Assembly (NCBI RefSeq): GCF_018873765.1
Contig: NC_057925.1
Coordinates: 47,213,010 to 47,277,009, forward strand
DNA length: 64,000 nucleotides
Origin: Telopea speciosissima
Lineage: Eukaryota > Streptophyta > Magnoliopsida > Proteales > Proteaceae
Direction of reading: 5' to 3'
Shown: positions 44,347-55,535 of the stretch, one piece after another
Position numbering within the stretch: the stretch's first letter is position 1
Layout: each line of letters begins with the position of its first letter
Translations under genes and position numbers: made by a program
The notes under the pieces: generated by a model
Database searches by the model: none
What the model was told of the DNA's origin: nothing
The model's input: only the letters and a program-made list of their open reading frames with translations

Positions 44347-44357
44347 CTTTATATATT
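44347..44357 (-). promoter_or_regulatory. Candidate TATA box of the subfamily B F-box gene
   Basis: The minus strand reads atatataaagt about 65 bp before ATG 44286. The same element is kept upstream of the paralogous pseudogene (about 29078-29090). Confidence 0.5.
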
Positions 44358-44540
44358 ACAGACTCGCAGCGTGGGGCGGTGAAACTCGAACCTCTCACTC
44401 CCTAACCTAAGTCTTACGTTTCTTTTTTTTTCTTTTTTAGTTTTTTTTTAGTTTTTTGGTTGGTTTTTTCAGTCTCATATAGGAATCCAAGCCAATCAAA
44501 AGACTCTATCATAGGAAACTAAAACCGTCATTATTAATAA

Positions 44541-44555
44541 TATTAATAATAATAC

Positions 44556-44591
<36 letters not shown>

Positions 44592-44592
44592 G
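44541..44592. repeat. (ATT)n microsatellite
   Basis: About 16 trinucleotide units with a few interruptions. Confidence 0.9.
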
Positions 44593-44599
44593 AGAGAAA

Positions 44600-45895
44600 A
44601 AACTCTACTTGGTCTTGTAGGTAGTGTATATTCTATTCAGCTAATCTCATATTCATCGGATTAGAATCAAGCATTAATGATCATTGATTCATTAAAAAAG
44701 TAAGTGATTTAATTTAATTATGGATTAATAATATTTTAATTTTATTGAAATACTGGTTGAATGGGTTACAAGTTTAGATTACGGGTGTAAATGAATAGTG
44801 GAAATCCGTTTCCATACCGAAGTCCGTTTAACATTATCCAAATCCATTCGAAATCTAAACAAATGCTGATACGGATAGGCTATAATTATCCAAAAAGCTA
44901 TATTTACATGTAAACGGATAAAATATCCAATCAAAATCCGTATTCGTATCTGTTTAGCACTATCCGAATCCGTCCAAAAGCTATTCGGATGTGGATGCAA
45001 ATATAGCACTATCCGAGCTAAATCTGATCTGTTTACACCTTCTTTCTTGCTTGGTGAATCCACAAAATCTCAAAACGTTGCTCTTTTTTTATTTTTTCAT
45101 TTCAAAAAATCCTTCTTTATTCTCAACGATATCTCTCTCCCTCTTACTGTTGAATCCACAAAATCTCAAAACGTATCTTGCTGTTCTTTTTTTTTTTTTT
45201 TTGTTATATTTAAAAAAAACCTCCTTTATTCTCAACAATATCTCTCTCTCAAGGGTAAACCATCCCGATTGATACAGATCGGTATCTGCTCAGATCAATA
45301 CTGATTCTGGCCATTCTTGTATCATTGGATCAATACGAAAAAGGGTAAAAATGTACAAAAAAATCTAGTTTTTAAATAAAAAAGTATTAACCTAATTGGC
45401 AGATCGATTTGGATCGGTATCGACTGAGACCAATACCAATTCCTGACCAACCCCGTATCAGTGGGTCAGTACAAACAAGGGTATAAATATATTAAAATAT
45501 GTAAATTTTTTTTAAGAAAACAGGGTAACCTAACCGATGCAATCCGATGCATATCATTCCAGACTGGTATCGATGGAGATAGAGATCGATATCGATTCCT
45601 GGCCGTTCCTATATTGGTGGATCAGTATGAACAAAGATAAAAAATGTAAATTTTTTTAAAAAAAACATGGGTAGACCTAACCGATCCTGACCAGCACAGA
45701 TCGGTATCTATTGAGACCGATACCGATTCTTGGCCGATCACATATCGATGGATTAGTACGGATAAGGGTAAAAATATTTAAAAAATAATAATCTCCTTAA
45801 AGAAAATTGGGTAACCTAACCGATGCAGACCGATCTGTCGGTCAAGATTGGTTAGGTTTACCTCTGTTTTCTTTAAAAAAAAATTAAAAATTAGA
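44600..45895. repeat. Large inverted repeat, copy 2 (left arm and centre only)
   Basis: Collinear with 29307-30590: gtcttgtaggtagtgtatat, cattaatgatcattgattca, ctcaaaacgt, then gatcggtatc words to the centre near 45845. The right arm stops at about 45895, unlike copy 1. Its position relative to the B gene (300 bp upstream of the start) equals that of copy 1, so both descend from one duplicated block. Confidence 0.7.
44776..45036. mobile_element. MITE, about 260 bp, nested in the inverted repeat
   Basis: The ends gggtgtaaatgaatagtgg and (inverted) aggtgtaaacagatcagat are imperfect terminal repeats. The interior has atccgtattcgtatctgttt-type words in both orientations. Absent from the equivalent place in copy 1 (about 29525-29610). 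Confidence 0.6.
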
Positions 45896-46910
45896 TCTTT
45901 ATCTCGGGGCGATAAAGATCCGTTTTCTCTCCTTTCCTTTTTGAATTCTCTCACCTGGTTTTTTTAATGACGCCCCCCCCCCTTCAATGACTCATCCTTC
46001 TTTTTTTTTTAATGTCCCTCATCCACTTTAGGGTTTAGGTCTTTTTTCTATTTTACCCTCTCAAATAATATCTCATTCTTTTTTAGGGTTTTAGATATTT
46101 TACCCTTTTACCCGTTGCAACCCTATTTTCTTTTCTTTCTGCTTTCTTTTTCTCTTTTTTATTTTTTGGTTTCAACTTATTCTTTTTCTTCTTGTTCTTC
46201 GTTTTTTTGTTTCCCAACACAACAGATAGTATTAGAATCATGACGGAAATAACCAAAGGTCATACTTGGACTTGAACTCTGGACGACATGAAAACAAATG
46301 GCCTAGAGAGAAAACAACGCTATTATTTGAGAATGGCAAACGTACAAGAGAATTCACGTCAATGAAGGATTAGCATAGAAAACAAGGACTAAGAGGTAAA
46401 ATTCTTGGGAATCCGCCGGAATGATGGACGGTAGAGAGAATTCTCAATCTGAGCATACCATCTTCTGATGATAAAAATAGCGACATTCTGATCCCTTTTG
46501 AGAAGGAAAGCTCAAACAATGGTTGATCGAGCCTGAAATTGACTTCTCAGGCTACCTACGTATTCCGAATAAATCATGAATCATGTCGGACGTAGTTCCT
46601 ACCATAGATGATATGCTAGTGTCAAAATGTTGATAGTTAAGTTCCACCATTGCTGAGTGAGCTCGAAGCTACCAAAGGAAATCTCACCGCATCTAGTTTA
46701 GGAGGACTTTCTTAGATTGTAATGGGGCTTAGGACTTGGCTTCAAAGGAAAGTAAAATGCTCAAAGTACGCTCCCAGAGTCTACTTAGAATTTGACAACT
46801 TTTGCTACCAAGTGTCATTTTTTGTGAGGACTTCCTCTTTGTTGCCCCTACTAGGTTAAGCCCTCAAAGATGTTTATGACCTTCATGGGCCGAGATCTGG
46901 GCCGTCTATT
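45896..46910. other. Non-coding spacer
   Basis: No gene supported. 45920-46230 is T-rich. 46240-46900 has no frame I recognise. Confidence 0.4.
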
Positions 46911-46985
46911 TTATATTATTATTATTATTATTATTACTACTAGTACTACTACTACTACTATTATTATTGTTTATTTATTTATTTT
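46911..46985. repeat. (ATT)n/(ACT)n compound microsatellite
   Basis: ATT units, then act/tac units, then ATT and ttta units. Confidence 0.85.
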
Positions 46986-47209
46986 TGGTGTCCAAGACAA
47001 GGATTGTAGGTAGTCTGTGTATCGTCATTGCCAGGGTGGGTGACATTTATTTATCTTTTATTCCTGACGGTGGTTTTCACCTTTTATGATAAAACATTGA
47101 TTATACCATCATATAAACCATATTTGTATACATGAGTGCTTGAGTTGGTTATGGTTATATACTGTTCTTGACTTGATTTTTGCATAACTAATTTTATTAA
47201 TCTTGACAG

Positions 47210-47383
47210 GCGCCTCAAGGAGTGCATGTAGTCTGCAAAAGCTTTCCAAAAATTAAGATTGTGACATCTGAGATCGAAATTGGTTTGAATGAAGAATACC
47301 GTGTCATCCCTGGCATGGGTGAGTTTGGGGACCGATATTTTGGCACAGATGATGAGGACCAGCAAGTTGGGTCCCCGGTATAG
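47210..47383 (+). pseudogene. Terminal exon of uridine kinase/UPRT-type gene (orphan)
   Basis: After a splice-acceptor-like ttattaatcttgacag (ending 47209), 57 codons are open in phase 0: APQGVHVVCKSFPKIKIVTS, EIEIGLNEEYRVIPGMGEFG, DRYFGTDDED and a short tail to TAG. This is the C-terminal end of plant uracil phosphoribosyltransferase / uridine kinase-like proteins, which salvage uracil and uridine. The exon itself is undamaged. I find no preceding exons within several kilobases (only repeats and the minus-strand F-box gene), so it is either a gene fragment or the last exon of a gene with a very long upstream intron. Confidence 0.75.
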
Positions 47384-48424
47384 CTCAAATGAGAGGTGCT
47401 GCACAATAATCCAAGTCTCATGGTATATGTATGTGTGTTCATACAGCTATCAATAGACCAGCAAGGCCTAATCTGCTTTTGGTCTTTCTTTTAATTCTCT
47501 TATGCAGGTATCAAGTTCTGACATTGAAACCAGGGTGGATTCCAACTGGAATAATGAGACAGTCAATTTTGTAGTTTTAAATTTGAGTGAACCTACATTT
47601 GAAATCTATGTCTCCTTCCAGCTTTAGACACAAGCTGAGGGATATTTGGTTGCAGGTTTCATATCGTGCACATGCTACATGAGCTTGAATCCCTCTTCAA
47701 TATATAGATTGTACAGCATACCAGTAGTGTCTAGGAAAAAGCATTTTCCAGGATATTTTTGGTAGATGAATTTACAAAAGTGTACCCCTGAGGCCTGACA
47801 TGCTTCACCCCCTGGTGTACTGTTAATATTTAATTACATGGGTATCTCACATAGCTTCAGCATCCTTTGGCATGTAAAACTATTGCTGGTTGAATTTACT
47901 ATGTTCACCAAGGAGTTATTATGAGTGCAGCTTCTCCCCTCCAATGTGTCATCTAACAAGGAAAATAGGCATTATTCCAGAAGCCCTTTGAACAACCTAA
48001 TTAAATGGAAAATGGAAAATGGAAAAACGAAGGTTAAAATAAATGGTTGTTTTAAAGAAATATAATCGCAAAAACACATTATAGGCTATCATATCCCAAC
48101 ATAAAATGCAATAGATGACATCAAATATGTGAACTTAAATTGCGAAGGTTAGAGGTTTAACAACATAGAAAAATGACAAAGGTTTGTGACTGTCATTTTG
48201 GTCGGAAACAAGTCTCCTTTTGTCATTCGAAGCTTTTCAGTAAAAATATTTTAGAATTCAAATTGTGATGGTTAGAGGTTTAACAACACAAAAAAAATGA
48301 CAAATACAAACTTATTGTTATGACTCAATTACTCTCGGATCAGATGTTGAATTAGTTCAATAGTGTTTTTTATTTCAATCATAAACTAATTAGTTTCAAG
48401 AAGAGGGGGGGAGGGGGGAATTGT
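47384..48424. other. Non-coding; third copy of the B-gene spacer
   Basis: 47384-47890 could be the 3' UTR or downstream region of the exon above. 47895-48010 repeats sequence of 27290-27420 and 42670-42770. The rest is AT-rich with no features. Confidence 0.45.
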
Positions 48425-48588
48425 TATCGTCTATGGTTCTCTGACCAGTGCGATTTCTTAGTGCCTTTCACAAGAGGGGAGTGGGACCCACCCGGGGCAC
48501 TTGACCGAACACTCTGCCCAGGTGGGATCTACCCTCCTCTTGTGAGAGGCACTACGGAACCGCACAGATTAGGGAACCGCATACGATA
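48425..48588. mobile_element. MITE, 164 bp, fold-back
   Basis: The ends tatcgtctatggttctctga and (inverted) tatcgtatgcggttccctaa match, and cctttcacaagagggg pairs with cctcttgtgagaggca. The centre has gtgggacccacccggggc. Same family as 23045-23208. G-rich tract at 48597-48640. Confidence 0.8.
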
Positions 48589-48971
48589 AAAATTCAGGGG
48601 GGAGGGGGGAGGGGAGGAGAGGAGGAGAGGCATACAGAATAAGGTTTCTCATCTCGTCTCACAAAACTCTGTAGGGGTACTCATCCCTCCTAAATAATGT
48701 TCACTACCTTCAAGAACATTCATTACATAATAGCAAAACCAATAGATTGCATCTAATTTGGAATGCTTGTTATTGTTTACCAGTTTAGCATTCAACTTCA
48801 AATTATCATATTACTTTCACACATGAATAATGCTTGAAATGTACATCTGCAATACCAATTACCATGTCAATAATCCATAAAAAAAAAAAATATTACCATG
48901 TCAAATTCCAGTTATATTGTAACCTCTACCAATTGCACCTCTTTTTTTTTCCTTTTCTGCTTCGTCTTCTT

Positions 48972-49519
48972 TTTCTATTTCTGCTTCTTGGCATTGAGTG
49001 GAACAAGACTCCCAACGCAGATCACAAGACTCCCAGTGCAACTCTCTGCTCGAAAACAATCTCGAACGCTATTAATCCTAAATATCTTAGCTCTTCGACT
49101 ATGGAAATCACACCGAACTTGCGTTCTTAAATTCTTTTGGAGTATAACTTCACTATTCTTTGAAAAACTTAAAGGTCTGTAATAAGACTCTATCCATTCT
49201 GTAGAGATCGATAATTGTTTCTCCCAGGAGTCTCTCACGCCGTAATCCTTCGTCACTCAAATCTCAATAGGGACACAATTATCGACACCACCCCTATTGA
49301 GGTGACGGAACAGGCAGAGTTGTCCTTCAAGAACATATATAACATTATAGCCCAACTTAGCGTCAACAACTTTAGGCAGTAGCACCTCTCCATACTTTTC
49401 ATCTGGAAGATCAAAAGAACCAATAATAGTGGAGCAGGTGTCAAGGTTAACGTCCCTCTTGCGAATTCCAAGCCAATGAAGAGCAGAATTTACAAAAACC
49501 CCACTATTGCCATTGATAC
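48972..49519 (-). pseudogene. F-box protein pseudogene (subfamily A), 5'-truncated
   Basis: On minus from 49519: GNSGVFVNSALHWLGIRKRD, FDLPDEKYGEVLLP, LEGQLCLFRH, then PIEI, a stop and VTKDYGVRDSWEKQLSI. The stop (TGA near 49256) replaces the Trp codon of IEIWVMKDYGVRDSW. The frame is otherwise continuous to VGSLVPLNAKKQK. The whole N-terminal half, including the F-box, is missing because retroelement sequence begins at about 49520. The 3' flank matches that of the intact gene at 21359-22567. Confidence 0.85.
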
Positions 49520-50690
49520 ACATCAACTACTTTAATGGCATGATGACGCTGTATGGGGGGTCGGACGTGGTATCCTGTCGGGCATTCCCTGCGTCCCTTA
49601 AGGGAGCAGCCACATCATGGTTCTCCAGGCTACGACCGAGATCTATATGCTCGTTTGCAGAGCTATGTGAACAGTTCGTCACCCGTTTCCAAAGCAGCGT
49701 CAAGCAGAAGAAGACCACCGTCAATCTACTAAACGTGGTACAGAACCCTGGGAATCTCTCGGGGAATACGTTACCAGGTTCACCAAGGAGTCCCCTGGAG
49801 GTTCGAGACTTGGATGACCGAGACACGACATGCAGCCCTAGCAGGAGGTATTAGGGACCTGGACTTGATCAAGGACTGGCACGTCATGAGACCAGGACTA
49901 TGAAAGAGCTCCTGGAGGCGGTGCAACGAGTTTGCAAATATGGCCGAGGTACTACAAGCTAGAACAAAAATAATCGAGGCCAAGCCACAGGACAACAAGA
50001 GGCCAGCACCTGATGACCGCAAAGAGGGTAAGAGGTCGAGGACAGAGCGCCGACAAGAGCAGAGCGACCGCCCATCCAGGAGGACAGACCGCCGCCCAGA
50101 GAGAAGTGAGAGGGCAAGCACCCCGAGTTCACACCATCGAACACCACCAGTCCCGGATACTCATGCAGATCCAGGACCGTGACCTACTCCATTGGCCACG
50201 ACCCATGCTAGCAGCGCCAGAGAAGCGAAACCCTAACAAATATTGTCTCTTCCACAAAGAGAATGGGCACGACACAGAGGAGTGCTATCAATTGAAGAGA
50301 GAGATAGAACAACTGGTAAAAGCAAGAAGCTTGAACAAGTATGTGAAGGGGAGACGTGACAACCGCTCAGGCCAAGGAGATAGAGGTCGCGACGGAGACA
50401 GAGTGGAGCCGAGACGAGAAGAAAGAAGAACAGATCGAGAGAGAGACCGCCCAGAAGAGCGGAGAGAGGCCACAGAACCTAGTGGCACCAAGGGACCTCC
50501 TATCCTCACCATACTTGGAGGACCAGGGCAAGAGTCCACCAGAAAAGCTAAAGCTCATGCCAGGTTCGTGGGAGTGGCAGAGAAGCCCAGCAAGATAGCC
50601 AAGACTGAGGCGGTGATCTCCTTCTCGGATGAAGACTTGGAAGGACTAAACTTCCCGCATGAAGATGCCCTGGTAGTACAGGTGGAGGTA
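49520..50690 (+). pseudogene. gypsy gag (capsid to zinc-finger region), copy E1
   Basis: The capsid region has KGAATSWFSRLRPRSICSFA and LCEQFVTRFQSS. After a frameshift near 49750-49850 the frame from 50013 continues with an Arg/Glu-rich linker and CLFHKENGHDTEECYQLKRE, the short HxxxC-type nucleic-acid-binding segment of Tat Gag proteins. The first third of gag, present in the E2 copy, is absent. It differs from E2 by several single-base indels. Confidence 0.8.
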
Positions 50691-51158
50691 GCCAATCGAC
50701 CTGTACACAGGGTACTGATAGACACAGGGGCGTCCGTTGACGTACTGTCCTTGGACTCCTATCGACAGTTCGGGTTCGGGGACGACCAGCTCAAACCAGA
50801 GCCCACTTATCTCCATGGATTCTCAGGTGCCACCGCCTCCATCAGAGGTACCATAGAGCTACCCGTCACCTTCGGGGTACACCCTCAACAAGTAACCATC
50901 ATGGTAAATTTCATGGTAGTCAAGTCCGTGGTGTCCTTCAACGGCCTCTTAGGGCGACCATCACTGACAGCCCTTAGAGGAGTCATATCACCACTTCACC
51001 TGAAGATGAAGTTCCCCACCGAGAATGGGGTAGGCGAAGTCCGAGGAGATCAGAAGAAAGCAAGGGAGTGCTACGCCACCTTCATGAAAAAGAATAATGG
51101 CAACACCCGTGGAATGGCACTCTGCCTAGAGAGCATGATCAGTGACTGTGAGAGATGA
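50691..51158 (+). pseudogene. gypsy aspartic protease, copy E1
   Basis: In frame with the gag linker: VLIDTGASVDVLSLDSYRQF carries the D-T-G-A active site (near 50720), followed by IRGTIELPVTFG and FNGLLGRPSL. The frame ends at 51158 and RT opens in another frame from 51142. Confidence 0.85.
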
Positions 51159-52560
51159 ACTGACAGAGAGAAGGGGAAGGCCAGTGGAAGACCTCATCCC
51201 ATGGCCCCTCAGCCAGGATGACCCCTCCAAGGTCGTTCAGGTCGGCTCGCTGCTAAGCAAGGAACAGAAAGAAGGGCTTGGACACCTCCTCCAAGCGAAC
51301 ATGGATGTCTTCGCATGGTCGACCTCCGACATGCCAGGAATACCACGTTCCATAGTGGAACACCGACTACATGTCGACCCAACCAGGAAGCCCATTCAAC
51401 AGAAGCGGCGTAACTTCGCCCTTGACCGACAAGCAGCAATCAAGGAGGAGGTCGAGAAGTTAAGCCGATCAGGGTTCATCAGAAAGGAGAAGTTCCCAAC
51501 ATGGCTCGCCAACGTGGTCATGGTACCAAAGCCGAGTGGGAAGTGGAGGATGTGTGTCGACTACACCGACCTGAACAAGGCATGCCCAAAAGATGAGTAC
51601 CCACTGCCCCGGATCGACCTACTGATCGACGCCACCGCCGGCCATGAGATGCTGAGTTTCATGGACGCCTACTCCGGATACAACCAGATCCTCATGTATG
51701 AGGATGACGAGTCTTACACCGCATTCCGAACGGACAAAGAGAACTACTGCTACAACGTCATGCCGTTCGGGTTAAAGAATGCAGGGGCCACCTACCAGAG
51801 AATGGTCAACAAGATGTTCGAGGAGCAGATTGGGCGCAACATGGAGGTATATGTGGATGACATGCTTGTGAAAAGCGTCCACACCAACCAACACCTGACC
51901 GACCTAAAGGAAGCCTTCGCAGTACTGAGGAGGAACCGGATGAAGCTAAACCCCGCAAAGTGCGCCTTGTTAACGTCAGGAAAATTCCTGGGGTTCATGG
52001 TCTCACCAGTGGAATAGAAGCTAACCCATCCAAGATCAAGGCCATCCAAGAGATGGCACCTCCTCGAACGGTCGGGAAGTGCAGAGGTTGAATGGGAGGG
52101 TCGCCGCCCTTTCCAGGTTCGTGTCACGATCAGGTGATAAGTGCTTACCATTCTTCAAAACATTGAAGAACCTCCGAAGCCCTAAGGACTTCACATGGAC
52201 GGAAGAGTGCCAAAAAGCGTTCGGAGAATTGAAGGAGTACCTAGAGAGCCCACCGCTGGGCGACGGAACCTAACGAAGAGTTGCAGCTATACCTGGCCGC
52301 CACCCCTGTCGCGGTCGGCGCAGATCTTGAAGGAAGAAGACAAAGTCCAGAGGCCCATCTACTACGTCGGCCATGTCCCGATCGACGTGCAGAGACCAGG
52401 TACACTAGGATCGAGAAGGTAGCCTATGCATTGGTAATGGCAGCCAGGAAGCTACGACCATACTTCCAAGCCCATACCATCGCAGTCCTCACAGCACCTA
52501 CCCTTGAAGAAGATATTGCACAAGCCGGACGCCTCCGGACGATTGATAGCATGGGCGGTG
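51142..52560 (+). pseudogene. gypsy reverse transcriptase and RNase H, copy E1
   Basis: RT motifs in order: EEVEKLSRSGFIRK, VVMVPKPSGKWRMCVDYTDL, LNKACPKDEYPLPRID, MPFGLKNAGATYQRMVN and the catalytic VYVDDMLVKS. A frameshift makes a stop at 52015. The connection and RNase H parts continue in other frames (KDFTWTEECQKAF, then TRYTRIEKVAYAL, AARKLRPYFQAH). At least three frameshifts lie between 52000 and 52570. Confidence 0.85.
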
Positions 52561-52567
52561 GAGTTAA

Positions 52568-53130
52568 GTGAGCATGACATCAAGTTCCAACCAAGGACAG
52601 CCATCAAAGGCCAGGCTCTTGCGATTTCATTGCGAGTGTACCCGATCCGAGATCGAGTCACAAACAGGGGAGCCCGAAGAGAAGGATCACGGATCGTGGG
52701 ACATGTTCATGGACGGGTCGAGCAATGCGGCAGGAAGCGGCGCTGGGCTCATATTAACCAGCCCCGAGGGATTTCGTATCCAATATGCTCTGCGGTTCAC
52801 CTTCCAAGCATCCAATAATGAAGCAGAGTACGAGGCATTACTAGCTGGACTCCGGGTGGCCAAAGCCATCCAAGTCACACACCTATCCACCCGGAGCGAC
52901 TCCTGCTACGTGGTGAACCAGGTGAATGGAGAGTATGAGGCAAAAGATGAGAGGATGGCATCATACCTAGCACGCGCTCAAGCATTGATCGAGGGTTTCG
53001 AGAAGTTTGAGATGGTTCGAGTTCCCAGGGAGGAGAACGCCGCCGCTGATGCCCTATCCAGGCTAGCCAATGAGGAACTCCAAAATTTGGCTAGCGCAGT
53101 CTATGTTGAGATCCTGCATGAGCCAACGTA
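52568..53130 (+). pseudogene. Second (archaeal-type) RNase H, Tat lineage
   Basis: WDMFMDGSSNAAGSGAGLIL, NNEAEYEALLAGLRVAKAIQ, LSTRSDSCYVVNQV and EENAAADALSRLANE give the D-E-D pattern of RNase H. This is a second such domain after the RT-linked one, as in the Tat clade. The segment itself is open. Confidence 0.8.
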
Positions 53131-54401
53131 TAAGGAAAAGCAGTTAATGAGATCACGGAGGGACCTAGCTGGATGGACCCTCTACTCAACTACCTCTAGA
53201 ACGATGTCTTACCGAAGACAAGGCCGAAGCAAGGAAGATCAAGATGAGAGCGCAAAGTACACCGTCCTAGACGGGATCGTACAAGCCTGGGGCAACAACA
53301 CCACTACTCCGGTGCCTAGGACCCAAGGGGGCGAGTACGCCCTAGCCGAAGTCCATGAGGGGATATGTGGAAGCCACATGGGGACGAGCCCTAGCCTACA
53401 AAATCCTCCGCGGGGACTATACTGGCCACGAATGCAAGAGGAGGCCATCCAATATGCCAAGAAGTGCGAGCAATGTCGTTGTTCGCCCAAGATCCCATCT
53501 ACCCGCCACCAAGCCGACATCAATCCTCAACCCCATACCTTTTGCCATGTGGGGACTAGACATCTTGGGCAACTTCACCGCAGCACCAGGAAAGAAAGTA
53601 CCGGTCGTCGCGATCGACTACTTCACCAAGTGGGTTGAAGCTAAACCCTTGGCCAAGATAACGAGAGACAGAGATGGAGAAGTTCATCCGCTGACGACGT
53701 CATCTATAGGTTCGGGTACCACGGATCCTCGTCTCGGCATAATGGGAAACAATTCAACAACCCTAAATTCCAAGCATTCATCACGCTACAACATCGACTA
53801 TTGGCCTGTGTCGGTAGCATACCCACAGCCAATGGTCAGTGGAGGTCACCAACAGAACGCTACTGGAAGGAGTCAAGAAAAGGCTAGAAGGAGCCAAAGG
53901 CAAGTGGGTAGAAGAGCTACCAAGCGTCCTGTGGGCATACCGAACTACAGTGCGGACGCCCACAGGAGAGAGCCCATTCCACCTAGCATATGGCACTGAA
54001 GCATTGGCGCCGGTAGAGGTCTGCGCTATGTCCCATAGGATTCTGCACTTCAATGAACGCACTTATGTCGACGGACTGCGGACGAACCTAGACTTTATAG
54101 ATGAGGTCCGCGAAAGAGCACTACTAAGGAACGTCGCCTACCAGCAACGTACTGCCAGGTACTATAACGCCAGGGTCAAGGAAAGGCTATTCCACCAGGG
54201 AGATTTAGTACTACGGAGGGCAAGCGCATCGCAGCCACGAAAGGCGGGAAGCTGTCACCCAATCGGGAAGGACCCTACATAGTCTCCAAGCGATACGCCT
54301 GAGGGACTTACCGCTTGAAGACTCCATGGGGCAAGAAGGTAGACCTGCACTGGAACTCGGAACATCTCAAGAAGTACTACCAAGAGAAGCATAGCGAGTA
54401 G
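53131..54401 (+). pseudogene. gypsy integrase, copy E1
   Basis: The zinc-binding HHCC region is visible (VHEGICGSHMG, then KKCEQC). The core begins with FAMWGLDILGNFTAAPGKKV and IDYFTKWVEAK. After frameshifts come MEVTNRTLLEGVKKRLEG, VLWAYRTTVRTPTGESPFHL and YGTEAL, and the C-terminus (YRLKTPWGKKVDLHWNSEHL) ends at 54401. Frames change near 53540, 53680 and 53840, so it is inactive. Confidence 0.85.
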
Positions 54402-54539
54402 TGGTAGTGGTAATGACAGATGAGAGTAGGAGTAGCGATGAGACAACATCAAAGACAATGTGAATTTCATCAAAATAAAGAAATGTTGCAAGAATACTTG
54501 TCTTCTCCTACCACTCAATCGAATCACGGCCACTACACT
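54402..54539 (+). other. 3' untranslated part between integrase and repeats
   Basis: Short non-coding stretch (cagatgagagtaggagtagc, caatcgaatcacgg). No clear polypurine tract or LTR start is visible. Confidence 0.4.
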
Positions 54540-55070
54540 AAGGCGGTATGCCAACATCGAGGCTTCGTGCCTAAGGCGGTATGCCAACATCGAGGCTTCG
54601 TGCCTAAGGCGTATGCCAACATCGAGGCTTCGTGCCTAAGGCGATATGCCAACATCGAGGCTTCGTGCCTAAGGCGGTATGCCAACATCGAGGCTTCGTG
54701 CCTAAGGCGGTATGCCAACATCGAGGCTTCGTGCCTAAGGCGGTATGCCAACATCGAGGCTTCGTGCCTAAGGCGGTATGCCAACATCGAGGCTTCATGC
54801 CTAAGGCGGTATGCCAACATCGAGGCTTCGTGCCTAAGGCGTATGCCAACATCGAGGCTTCGTGCCTAAGGCGATATGCCAACATCGAGGCTTCATGCCT
54901 AAGGCGACATGCCCACACCGAGGCTTCAAGCCTAAGGCAATATGCCAACATCGAGGCTTCATGCCTAAGGCGACATGCCCACACCGAGGCTTCAAGCCTA
55001 AGGCAACATGCCAACACTGAGGCTTCATGCCTAAGGCGCCATGCCACCATTGAGGCTCTATGCCTAAGGC
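54540..55070 (+). repeat. 33-bp tandem array, 16 units, left copy
   Basis: The unit is tatgccaacatcgaggcttc plus gtgcctaaggcgg, with small variation. Two units are one base short. Because 33 is a multiple of three the array stays open on both strands (plus ANIEASCLRRY, minus LRHEASMLAYR). Tandem repeats in the region after pol are a known feature of Tat-lineage elements. The same repeat, also 16 units, lies inverted at 61265-61812. Confidence 0.95.
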
Positions 55071-55535
55071 GTTAACTATAAAGGGTCAGAGAGCATCAAC
55101 GCGCAAATAATCACCAAGAGACAAGGCAATCAAAGAAAAGCAAAAGCGATCACATAGAAAAGTCATAGTAGTTACAATTCAAGTTCAAAAAAGGAAAAAG
55201 GTGGAGACGTCTACAGGATCGGGACGACCGTAAGGTCAATGGATCACAGAGTGGTGGGTCACCTCCGACCCAGTGGAGACATCATGTCCGCCCCAGGAGG
55301 ACGTGGCAGAACACCCCTCAGCGGGACAGCCTCCACCTCGACACCGGAGCGTTCTCCACCCGTTGCACCGAGCGCCGCGCAAAACTCGGAGAACCCCGAG
55401 ACAGAGAAGTCATAGTCGGGGTCACCTCCAGGACACAAGCGGCTAAGTCCCGGACCCCTCCCTCATAGGCGGGCTGAAGCTGCCGATACAAGCATCGAGA
55501 ACGCAGAGGATGCTCGAAACTCAGCCACAGCTCGC

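Larger units (their letters stand above)
49520..54401 (+). mobile_element. Ty3/gypsy (Tat-lineage) gag-pol, copy E1, 5'-truncated
   Basis: Starts inside gag with no LTR and ends at the integrase stop (54399-54401). The order is gag, protease, RT, RNase H, a second RNase H, integrase. The second RNase H between RT-RNase H and integrase is characteristic of the Tat lineage. Several frameshifts break the polyprotein. GC content and codon use differ sharply from the AT-rich flank on the left. Confidence 0.9.

Noticed and set aside
54420..55075. ORFs of about 148 aa made of repeated ANIEASCLRRY or LRHEASMLAYR
   Set aside because: A consequence of a 33-bp tandem array lacking stops in several frames on both strands. 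No independent sign of coding in the left copy.
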